Source of the DNA: Pseudomonadota bacterium
Lineage (GTDB): Bacteria; Pseudomonadota; Gammaproteobacteria; DASZBR01
Assembly: GCA_021777765.1 (NCBI GenBank)
Contig: JAJYDF010000005.1
Span: 62,001 to 126,000 of the forward strand
Length of the DNA: 64,000 nucleotides
Direction of reading: 5' to 3'
Every line of letters starts with the position of its first letter. The first letter of the stretch is position 1. Below, piece after piece: positions 18,912 to 27,440 of this stretch. A program made the position numbers and the translations under genes. Below the pieces are notes generated by a model that worked only from the letters and a program-made list of their open reading frames with translations, was not told the DNA's origin and did no database searches.

Positions 18912-21023
18912 ATGCAAAATTCCTCTTTTATTGAATTGAACTTATCCATTTACGATAGTACTTCAATACAATTTTATATATCACATGTTAAAGGAGAAGA
19001 AGAATTTTGTAGTGATTATCAGTTTACCATCTGTGCATTTTGTGATGAGTCTATTGATTCAATGAATAATAATCTTATAGGCAAAAATGCGGTATTAAAA
19101 AGGATCATTGATTATAGAATAATCCAACATCATGGCATCATCACGCGTATAATTTCTTTGGGATTAAATAATAATCAGTATCAATATACTATTATCATGC
19201 ACTCGCCGCTTTATCTTCTTAAATTAACCAGCCATCTACGAACCTTTATCAATACAAAAATTACAGATATTATTACTGAGGTATTAAATAGTAACCAATG
19301 GCCGCATTATTCTTATCAATTCCTATTTCGCAACAGCGTACCTATTATTGATTACCTAGTTCAATATAATGAAGATGATTTTCGATTTATTACTAATTTA
19401 TTAACACGTTATGGCTTATTTAATTATTTTACTCAATATGAAAATTATGCTGTGTGGATCATTTGTGATAGCAAGTCTGAATTACCCTGCCCTTCTGAAA
19501 TAACATTAAATTTCCGCAACCAGACTTTTTTAAATATCAATTTACAATGCATTTATTGCATAAAACAACACACTGCATTGCTTACAGATCATTTTGAAAT
19601 AAATGATTATAATTATCTAACACCCAACACGAATTTAAGCATAACCACACAAAATAATACGGGTCTCGCAGCGAATGGCATTATTTCATTAAATGATCGA
19701 AACCATGATGATATTGCTACTGGTAACGCTATTGCAACTCTCTTACAGCAGCAGCTTAATCAACGACGCTCAATCTATTACGCTCAATGTAATTATCAAG
19801 AGTTACTACCAGGACAATTCATATCTTTAATCAATCATCCTCAAACTGATTGGAATAATCATTATCAAATTACTAAATTGTCTTATCACATCAATCAATC
19901 ACTACAAAATAGTGTGGATATAAGTTACAGCAATATCAGTTTTAGAAATAATTTAACATTATCATCATCATCCTTATTCGCTCCACCAGCATCTCAATCA
20001 TCTACAAATTTCACACCAATTCATATAGCCCCTCTTATGATTGGTAAAATTGTCTCAGAATTATCTCGTCAAAATGCTGCAATCGATGAATATGGTCGCT
20101 ATAAAGTTTCACTATTACTTAATTATAATCAATCGCAATCTATCACTACATTACCGATCAGATTAATACAAATGTATGGCGGTAATAATTTAGATAATCT
20201 CAATTATGGTTGTCATTTCCCTTTAGCCGTCGGTACTGTTGTTATATTGAGCTTTATAAATGGTGATATTAATCGCCCTTTTATCCTAGGTGTATTTCCT
20301 AACCAGATGATGCCAAGCTCAGTTACTGATAAAAATCGTACTCAAAATAAAATTATCACCTCTGGTCTGAATGAAATCTTATTTGAAGAACAACAAGACA
20401 TCACTCACATCACATTGCAAAATAACAAGCAAAATTGTTTATTATTAGACGCTACTGAAAATAATCACCAAATTATATTATCTTCGCAGATAGGCGAACT
20501 AGAATGTTATGCAAAACAAGATATAAATATTGCAGCTACTTCTTCTATTAGCAAATTTGCTGATAATTGTTACCTTACTATTCATAATCAACATTTGTTA
20601 CAGTCGCAGCAATGTATTGAATTGTTTGCTGGTAATGATATGAAGCTCACTTCACTAAGCGATACAAATATTAATTCACATCAAGGTAGTATAATCCTGA
20701 ATAGTAAATTACAATGCGTTGCTCAGGTCAGGGGTATATTTCGATTGCAATCACAAAATGGCAATATATATAATCAGATATTACAGGGAAATTTAAATTA
20801 TTATTGCCAGAAGGGGATCACTTTTCAATGTTTGGGCAATGGTAATATTCTGCTAAAAAATGGCGTTAGCGAAATTAATATTGGTAATGATGGTGTCGTG
20901 TTACTGCAAGCTAATGCAATTTACATTAATGCACCTAAAATTAATTTGCAGAAAAATGTTTTAATTAATAATACACCCACATTTTTTTCCTTCTCCCGCT
21001 TGCGGGAGAAGGAAAAAACATAA
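18912..21023 (+). CDS. VgrG-like type VI secretion spike protein, copy 2
   Basis: A 703-residue paralogue of the preceding gene, start supported by AAGGAAAAAATAA. The same order is seen: gp27-like N-terminus with RTFINTKITDIITEVLNS and YLVQYNEDDFRFITNLLTRYGLF; ELLPGQFISL; the OB part with EYGRYKVSLL, AVGTVVILSFINGD and RPFILGVFPN; NRTQNKIITSGLNEILFEE; then an Asn-rich needle. It is clearly diverged from copy 1. The final 12 residues (FSFSRLREKEKT) are translated from the CCTTCTCCCGC hairpin, which also brings the stop codon close. The cobalamin adenosyltransferase gene starts 10 bp after the stop. Confidence 0.85.
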   Translation: MQNSSFIELNLSIYDSTSIQFYISHVKGEEEFCSDYQFTICAFCDESIDSMNNNLIGKNAVLKRIIDYRIIQHHGIITRIISLGLNNNQYQYTIIMHSPLYLLKLTSHLRTFINTKITDIITEVLNSNQWPHYSYQFLFRNSVPIIDYLVQYNEDDFRFITNLLTRYGLFNYFTQYENYAVWIICDSKSELPCPSEITLNFRNQTFLNINLQCIYCIKQHTALLTDHFEINDYNYLTPNTNLSITTQNNTGLAANGIISLNDRNHDDIATGNAIATLLQQQLNQRRSIYYAQCNYQELLPGQFISLINHPQTDWNNHYQITKLSYHINQSLQNSVDISYSNISFRNNLTLSSSSLFAPPASQSSTNFTPIHIAPLMIGKIVSELSRQNAAIDEYGRYKVSLLLNYNQSQSITTLPIRLIQMYGGNNLDNLNYGCHFPLAVGTVVILSFINGDINRPFILGVFPNQMMPSSVTDKNRTQNKIITSGLNEILFEEQQDITHITLQNNKQNCLLLDATENNHQIILSSQIGELECYAKQDINIAATSSISKFADNCYLTIHNQHLLQSQQCIELFAGNDMKLTSLSDTNINSHQGSIILNSKLQCVAQVRGIFRLQSQNGNIYNQILQGNLNYYCQKGITFQCLGNGNILLKNGVSEINIGNDGVVLLQANAIYINAPKINLQKNVLINNTPTFFSFSRLREKEKT
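20989..21012. repeat. REP-like CCTTCTCCCGC hairpin inside a coding end
   Basis: The perfect 24-bp hairpin lies within the last codons of the second vgrG, which reads through it as SFSRLREK. It lacks the GGATGAGGG tail. Confidence 0.9.
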
Positions 21024-21033
21024 GGAATTTTTT

Positions 21034-21609
21034 ATGGTTAAAATCACAAAAGTCTATACCAAAAAAGGTGACAAAGGTCAGACGCAAATTGCTGGCGGAT
21101 ATTGTATTGCCAAATCTTCATTAAGAATTGAAGCCATCGGTTATTTAGACGAGCTAAATGCTCATATAGGATTTGCCGCAGTTGCAATTACAAATATTTC
21201 TCAATTAACCGAACTACATAAAATGATGATCAGAATACAAAACGAATTATTTAATTTAGGTGCGCAACTTGCAGTGCTCACTCAAGATCGCAAAAAAAAT
21301 ACGCCCGTTATTACTACTGACTATATTAAAAAATTAGAAACTGAAATTGACCAAATGAATTCGTTATTACCCTCTCTTAACTCATTTATATTACCAGGCG
21401 GAAATGAACCTGCAGCTCGATTACATATTGCACGAACCATATGTCGTCATGCCGAACGCGCTGTGATTCACTTAGCAGAACACGAAACGATAGATAATGT
21501 AGAAATACCCTATTTAAACCGATTAAGTGATTGGTTATTTGTTGCATCTCGATTTGTTTTACGGCAATTAAATGAAAAAGAAATTTTATGGGTGCATGAA
21601 ACAAAATAG
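21034..21609 (+). CDS. PduO-type cob(I)alamin adenosyltransferase
   Basis: A 191-residue enzyme that transfers adenosyl from ATP to cob(I)alamin, giving coenzyme B12. The ATP-binding N-terminus reads VYTKKGDKGQTQIAGG, close to the family TRTGDxGxT. The helical core has YLDELNAHIGFA, FNLGAQLA, FILPGGNEPAARLHIART, CRHAERAV and the LNRLSDWLFVASR motif. Length is normal for PduO/MMAB. The nearby B12-dependent ribonucleotide reductase is a natural consumer of the product. GGAATTTTTT precedes the ATG. Confidence 0.93.
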   Translation: MVKITKVYTKKGDKGQTQIAGGYCIAKSSLRIEAIGYLDELNAHIGFAAVAITNISQLTELHKMMIRIQNELFNLGAQLAVLTQDRKKNTPVITTDYIKKLETEIDQMNSLLPSLNSFILPGGNEPAARLHIARTICRHAERAVIHLAEHETIDNVEIPYLNRLSDWLFVASRFVLRQLNEKEILWVHETK

Positions 21610-21749
21610 CTATCTCTACTTACTCAAATGATGGACATATAGCATGTAACCATCGAATAATATCAATAAATGTATTGCAATAATTTAAGCATCGTCTCAT
21701 GAAAATTATTTTTAGTTATTAGTCCGCCCTACTTTTAAATCAGTCAGTA

Positions 21750-23174
21750 TCACATAATCAATCTTTGAGATGACCTTGCAACCGCTATTAAAGACCGTAA
21801 AGTAAATGCAAATCCATGTTCTTCTGTCGCATTTTTTAATCCTTCCAATACAATACCTGCAGCTATTTTTCGGGCATTAAGTGTTTCTTGTTCGTATTGT
21901 TTTATGCTTATGCCCGGTTCTGAAAAATTCTCAATATTTGTGATATCACCACTATTCAGTTGATGTAAACAGGATACAAAGCCTTCCTTCGTCAGAATTT
22001 GATAAGCTGCAGACTCTTGAGCACTTAACGAAGCATATATTTTCATTAATGTTTTTAGCACAAAGATTAAATGTTCTTGCTGTACTGCTGTTGCGCAATT
22101 TGAAAGTTGAGAAAGAAAAGCATTATGTAACCATTCATAAGGTGCTATTTGCGCTCGCTTAAATAATATTTCCTTAAAATTAATACCATAATCTGTAGTT
22201 TCCAATGCAAAACTAACTAGTTGAGATAGATCGCTAAGGATCGATTTTATGAGTTGGTCTTTTCCCAACAATCCTGAATTAATGAAAGCTACTTTATCCG
22301 GACATAAGCTGAGATCATCGTAATGATAGATTAATGTAATTCCATATTCAGTTAAAAACTCAATCTTTCGCCCATCGACTGAACATATAATTTGTTGTAT
22401 CTTATGTCCTTCCGTCAATTCCAATAAATTTAAATCAATTTCTATCGGCCTATTTGTTTTGATAGCCCAACCATTTCCACAAACAAAGCAACGGCCTTGC
22501 TCAGTTAAGTATATGATGTATATGAACTCAGGAAGCTCATATTCCTCAACAAGAACGTCTTTAATTTTATCACCTTCTGCTAAATCTAAATTAATTTCTG
22601 TTGGGCTTAATATATTTCCATTATTACTTAAAGCTAACTGACCATAATTATTCTTACCACAACCAAAACAATGACCACGCTCGGTAAGGAATATTGTATG
22701 TTTATGACTAGGAATTACCTTTTTAACTTTATCTCCTAACGCTAAATTTAAATTAACTTCTGTTAATTCGTCTCTATTTTTATCATCACCTAATCCTAAT
22801 TGACCAAACTCGTTTTCTCCCCAAGCATAGACATTATTATTCATGACTAAAAAATTGCTTGCAGTTTGATTGAAATATTGACAATTTTTCCACTCTAATA
22901 ATCTTTTTTTCTGTACTAATAAATAATAATCAAAGCTACTCTTTTGCCCTTCTTTATAAAAAATACTATATGCGTTGGCCAATGATAAAATATCTCTTGC
23001 ACTTAAATAGTCAGCTATTTTTCTTTTCAGATCATTTGGCAAGGGATTTAACCCTATCGGTTCTGGTAATGATTGTTTTGGTTGACGGCTTTGCTTGGGA
23101 TTGTGATGCTCTAGAAGTAAACTTTTTAATGAATTTTGCAGTGAATATTTCAAGTGCTGTACTGCTTCCGACAT
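21750..23174 (-). CDS. F-box-like and RCC1-repeat protein (putative effector)
   Basis: A 474-residue protein. Residues 44-75 (LPNDLKRKIADYLSARDILSLAN) resemble an F-box. Residues 105-285 contain RCC1 blades: VYAWGENEFGQLGLGD, CFGCGKNNYGQLALS and CFVCGNGW, alternating with HTIFLTERG and IYLTEQGR strands. That is about three or four blades, fewer than the seven of eukaryotic RCC1. The helical C-terminus (about 310-474) contains GINFKEILFKRAQIA and is shared with the decayed paralogue at 25728-27274. RCC1 repeats in host-adapted bacteria act on host small GTPases or ubiquitin pathways; the role here is inferred. The start overlaps the preceding coiled-coil frame by 25 bp, with no clear Shine-Dalgarno, suggesting coupled translation. 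Confidence 0.8.
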   Translation of the reverse strand: MSEAVQHLKYSLQNSLKSLLLEHHNPKQSRQPKQSLPEPIGLNPLPNDLKRKIADYLSARDILSLANAYSIFYKEGQKSSFDYYLLVQKKRLLEWKNCQYFNQTASNFLVMNNNVYAWGENEFGQLGLGDDKNRDELTEVNLNLALGDKVKKVIPSHKHTIFLTERGHCFGCGKNNYGQLALSNNGNILSPTEINLDLAEGDKIKDVLVEEYELPEFIYIIYLTEQGRCFVCGNGWAIKTNRPIEIDLNLLELTEGHKIQQIICSVDGRKIEFLTEYGITLIYHYDDLSLCPDKVAFINSGLLGKDQLIKSILSDLSQLVSFALETTDYGINFKEILFKRAQIAPYEWLHNAFLSQLSNCATAVQQEHLIFVLKTLMKIYASLSAQESAAYQILTKEGFVSCLHQLNSGDITNIENFSEPGISIKQYEQETLNARKIAAGIVLEGLKNATEEHGFAFTLRSLIAVARSSQRLIM

Positions 23175-23668
23175 AGATTGATAGCATTTAATCGCGCAGC
23201 TTTATTATTGTTCTTACTCAACGATTCATAGTTATGAATTAACTTTTTCAATTCAGCGATGTTTTTTACATGACTATCTATAGCGTCAATTATGTCACGC
23301 AGTTTTTCATCTTGATCAGTTTTGAGCTTTTCAATCAACACTAGCATCTCTTGCAATTTTTCTTCTAATAAATTACTGACTGATTTCAGATCTGCAATAA
23401 TATGCGCTTTAACATAACGTACTTCATGCTCTGCAAAATTCACTGCAGTATCTAACCACGGTAAGTTAAATCCATTAAATTCAGCGCTTAGTTGATCATA
23501 TTCAAAACAGGTTGTTTTGAATGATTGTTGCAATTGAGTTAGCTTATTCTGCTAGATTTTCGTTTGATGTTTTGCGTATTTAGCTGACTGTTGTTGCTGA
23601 GAGGCTTGGGTTCTTTTGTCTGCATCAATCACTGAATTTGCTACTTCGAATAATCTTTTTTGGGGCAT
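23150..23668 (-). pseudogene. Coiled-coil protein gene interrupted by an in-frame TAG
   Basis: From an ATG at 23668 (AGG eight bases upstream) the frame runs 38 codons, meets TAG at 23552-23554, then continues in the same frame to 23150. The full reading would be 172 residues. The upstream part is Gln/Lys-rich (RTQASQQQQSAKYAKHQ). The downstream part (from a possible TTG restart at 23533, 127 residues) is a coiled coil with SNLLEEKLQEMLVLIEKLK. It overlaps the F-box/RCC1 gene and probably forms an operon with it. Either it is broken by a nonsense mutation or a shortened protein starts at the TTG, which lacks a Shine-Dalgarno. No function is recognised. Confidence 0.65.
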
Positions 23669-23754
23669 ACTTTTAACCTGTGATTCTTTGGAATAATATT
23701 ATAATTATATTTAAAATAAAGCTTTTAAAACCAACAGTATATCATTGTAGCACT

Positions 23755-25548
23755 TTAAACTGAACAACAAGGATCGACTTCTTTAATTTCTAATACATTA
23801 CCTGTAACCGGATTTGGACGAAATACAGTACATCCCTTTAATCCTAATCGAAAAGCTTTGGTATACACTTTTTGTAATTTAGCAAATGGGAAATTTTCAG
23901 GAATATTGATGGTTTTTGAAATGGCATTATCAATATATTTTTGCACAATACTTTGTATTCGCAAATGATCATCGGGTAATAATGTTAGCGCATCAACCCA
24001 ATTGGGTGGAAATAGTTCATCCTGTTTTTGCGCGCGCCACACACGTAAGGCGTAGTCCATCACAGATATTTTTTTTATTTCACCATCAGCTAAGCGTATA
24101 TTTCTTTCATATTCACCACTAAATATCGGCTCAATTCCATTAGTAATATTGTTTGCTAATAAACTGATCGTCCCCGCTGGAGCAATAGCATTATGATGGC
24201 TATTGCGAATACCATATCGTGCAATATTCTTTTGAATTGAGGGCGATAATGATTTCACAAACTCACCACGTAAATAATCCTTTTTAGAATAAAGCGGAAA
24301 TATCTCTTTTTCTTTCGCTAATTCTATCGATAAATTCCAACTTGTTTCACAAATCGTTTTAGCAATATTATCAGTCAGTTTTAATGAAGCATTGCTACCA
24401 TATCGATGACCCAACATGACTAAAGCATCGCCTAACCCTGTAAAGCCTAAACCAATGCGTCGCGTTGCTAAAGCTTCTTTTTGTTGCATTTTTAAAGGGT
24501 ATTTAGAAACAGTAATAATGTTATCGAGAAATCGAATGGCAATTTCCGTGACATTTTCTAATGCTGTCCAATTGATTTGTGATGATTTTGTATAATTATT
24601 TAATACAAATTGCGTAAGATTTATCGAACCTAAATTACATGCACCATAATTTGGCAGCGGTATTTCACCACAAGGATTTGTGGCACTAATCCATTCTCTA
24701 TACCATAACGGATTAAATCTATTAATAGTATCTTCAAATATAATACCCGGTTCAGCAAAATCATAAGATGATCTCATTATTTTTTGCCATAATTCTCTAG
24801 CATTTACGCTACGGATCAATCGGCAAGGAATTAATTCACGATGACCAGACCAACGACGATAAATTATTTTTTCACCCTTATTTATTTTACCAGCAATGGG
24901 AAATACTAATTGCCAATTATCATTATATTTTACTGCCTGCATAAATTCATCTGTCACAATAACAGATAAATTAAAATGCCTTAATTGGGTGGGATCAGAT
25001 TTAGTAGTAATAAATTCTTCTATATCTGGATGATCACAGCGTAAATTAGCCATCATGGCGCCACGTCTTGCACCCGTTGATTGCATGATCGCAGACATAC
25101 TGTCCCAAATACGCATAAACGAAACTGGCCCTGATGCAATAGTGCCACTTAATTCTGCTATTTCACCACGCGGACGTAAGATTGAAAAATCGTAACCAAC
25201 ACCACCACCTTGCTGTAAAGTTAATGCGCCTTCTTTTAATGCATCAAAAATAGCAGGCAATGAATCTTGTGCTAATTTCATTACAAAACAATTAAATAAT
25301 GTCACTTTGCGATGGACGCCTGCACCAGCAATAATTCTGCCACCAGGAAGAAATTGAAAATCAGTTAAAATGTCATAAAATTTATTTTGCCAATATTTAC
25401 GTTGTTTAATAGGTTCTGCCAATGCTGCTGTCTTTGCAATTCGTTGCCACGTATCTTCGATAGTATTATCGATTATTTTATCTTTATCTTTACATCGATA
25501 TTTAATATTCCATATGAGTTCTGATACTGGTTCGTTAAATTTATACAT
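23755..25548 (-). CDS. nrdJ: Adenosylcobalamin-dependent ribonucleotide reductase (class II)
   Basis: A 597-residue class II reductase that makes deoxyribonucleotides without oxygen or an NrdB partner. Visible: FLPGGRIIAGAG, the first redox Cys in TLFNCFVM (about residue 88), LQQGGGVGYDFSILRPRG, STGARRGAMM, the NPCGEIPLPNYGACNLGS active-site loop with Cys and Glu, SHHNAIAPAGTISLL, and a C-terminal CC pair for re-reduction. AAGGAGCGTC precedes the ATG at 25548. It depends on coenzyme B12, matching the adenosyltransferase at 21034. The gene sits between two RCC1-type paralogues in the same orientation. I saw no convincing cobalamin riboswitch or NrdR box upstream. Confidence 0.95.
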   Translation of the reverse strand: MYKFNEPVSELIWNIKYRCKDKDKIIDNTIEDTWQRIAKTAALAEPIKQRKYWQNKFYDILTDFQFLPGGRIIAGAGVHRKVTLFNCFVMKLAQDSLPAIFDALKEGALTLQQGGGVGYDFSILRPRGEIAELSGTIASGPVSFMRIWDSMSAIMQSTGARRGAMMANLRCDHPDIEEFITTKSDPTQLRHFNLSVIVTDEFMQAVKYNDNWQLVFPIAGKINKGEKIIYRRWSGHRELIPCRLIRSVNARELWQKIMRSSYDFAEPGIIFEDTINRFNPLWYREWISATNPCGEIPLPNYGACNLGSINLTQFVLNNYTKSSQINWTALENVTEIAIRFLDNIITVSKYPLKMQQKEALATRRIGLGFTGLGDALVMLGHRYGSNASLKLTDNIAKTICETSWNLSIELAKEKEIFPLYSKKDYLRGEFVKSLSPSIQKNIARYGIRNSHHNAIAPAGTISLLANNITNGIEPIFSGEYERNIRLADGEIKKISVMDYALRVWRAQKQDELFPPNWVDALTLLPDDHLRIQSIVQKYIDNAISKTINIPENFPFAKLQKVYTKAFRLGLKGCTVFRPNPVTGNVLEIKEVDPCCSV

Positions 25549-25727
25549 GACGCTCCTTGTTGCTCTCTCACTCGCTCACGGTAGTGATGTTTGCAAATAA
25601 AAAAGTCAGTAGCATTTTTTCAATTATTCAATAGATAACTGATTTTCTATTAATGATCGCAAAGTCAATGCCACCCTACACATTAAAACAATATTACATG
25701 TTAAATCTTTTAAACGATCAGTCAATA

Positions 25728-27274
25728 TCACTTTTTCAATCTTTTATAAGGACGCTGGTTTTCATTAATTAGTGACTGTAAAGCAAAGGCTAAACCATTT
25801 TCTATAGTTGCCGTATTATACCTTGTAATAAAATATCAGCTGCGATTTTTAATGAATTTAATATTTCTTGCTGATCGTGTTGCAGGCTGATATCAAGCAC
25901 AAATAACTGTTTTTGTATCTCGAAATTTCTTGTTAAATGTTCTTCTAATTGTGCGAAGTCGTTGATATCACCACTGTTTATTTTTTGCAATAATTCTAGA
26001 AATTCTTATTGTGCAATAGTTTGAGCAGATGAGCGCTCTTTATTATTCACATAATCATACAGATTTAATAGTTTTCTCAACGAATAGATTAAAGACATTT
26101 GCTGTGTTGTAGACACTATTCTTGGAAATTCATTAAGAAATACTTCATGTAGCCATGGATAAGAAGCTATTTGTGCTCGTTTAAATAATATTTGTTTAAA
26201 GTTGATACCAAAATCCGTATTATCATGAGCATATAGCGCTAATTGTGATAAGTCATTTACAATTGATTCAACTATCGAGCGATAAGAGTTGATAGAAAGC
26301 CCAACAAAAATACTATCTTTAGTTATATAGTTATAAATTGGGTATCTTTCACAAATCATTATCTGCGTTGTTTGCTTACCACCCAATTGAGAGCTTTCGC
26401 ATTTAATCTCATTGAGTCTATGTCTTCCAGGAATATAGACCACGTAACTTCCACCATTAATCTCCCCCTATCCAAATTGACGACCGTAATCAGTAATGAA
26501 TTTAATATGATAATTTTCTCCTACTACTTGTTTTATTTTATCAGTAGGTGCCAAGTTTAAGTGAGTAAAATTTATTTCAGTTGGTTTATTTTGACCGTCA
26601 TTATCATCACCTACACTTAAATCATCATCTTTACCACAAACAAAACAACGGCCTTGCTCTGTGAGGAAAAAGGTAGCGACACCAATAATAACCTGTTTTA
26701 TTTTATCAGTGCGCGCTAAAAATAAATGATTGAAATTAATTTCTGTTAAACTATTTTTATTTTCATAATCACCTAAACCTAATTGTCCATCATCATTTAA
26801 TCCACAAGCAAAACAGCGGCCTTGTTCTGTGAGGTATATGACATAGTTACCACCAACTATTACCTGTTTGATTTTATCTGTAGGCACTAAATCTAAATGA
26901 TTCAAATTAATTTCTGTCGGTGTATTTTTATATTCAAAATTACCAACACTTAATTTGCCATGTTCCTTACAACCCCAAGCATATACTTTATTATTAATTA
27001 ATAAAAAATGGCTATTCTTGTCTTTATCAGTGAAATATTGACTATTTTTTATCTCTAACAACTTTCGTTTCTTAGCTAAGAAATAAAAATTAAATTCACT
27101 TCGTTGATTTTTACCATAAAAAATACTTTGCGTGCTGGCCAAATAGACAATTTCTTTTGTGTTTAAATCGTCACATATTTTTCTTAAAGCATCATGATGT
27201 AATGAATGTAATCCTATTTGTTGGCCAGACACTAACGTAGAATCATCATATTGCTCCGCATTGGTTTTTGGCAT
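25728..27274 (-). pseudogene. Decayed paralogue of the F-box/RCC1 protein
   Basis: The ATG at 27274 has AGGGGA upstream. The frame starts like the paralogue (F-box-like HHDALRKICDDLNTKEIVYLAS) and has four RCC1 blades such as VYAWGCKEHGKLSVG and CFACGLNDDGQLGLGD. It is interrupted in frame by TAG at 26468-26470, continues (GINFKQILFKRAQIA), is interrupted again by TAA at 26006-26008, continues (KINSGDIND), then loses one base near 25825. The rest (YNTATIENGLAFALQSLI) aligns with the paralogue end and stops at 25728. Two nonsense codons and one frameshift show a dead gene. A truncated 268-residue N-terminal product remains possible. Confidence 0.88.
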
Positions 27275-27440
27275 ATATCAATCCCCTGAGAAGTTATATA
27301 AGATTAAAACTGACTAATCGATTGTTATTAGAAAAACATTAAGTGTTACTGTTGAAATAACATTACATTTTCTATTACAACTCAACGACTGAAAGTGCCT
27401 TCGCACCTGAAAAGAAAAGGAGTTTAAAAAGAGATTTGAA

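Noticed and set aside
20981..21018. REP hairpins as intrinsic terminators
   Set aside because: On both strands the T-tract precedes and the A-tract follows the stem, the reverse of an intrinsic terminator; several copies also lie inside operons.
25549..25727. Cobalamin riboswitch upstream of nrdJ
   Set aside because: No B12-box-like conserved core was seen in the leader; a covariance-model search would settle it.
25728..27274. Stop-codon readthrough or recoding in the RCC1 paralogue and coiled-coil gene
   Set aside because: Both TAG and TAA occur, together with a frameshift, and ordinary genes in the window end in the same codons; simple decay explains it.
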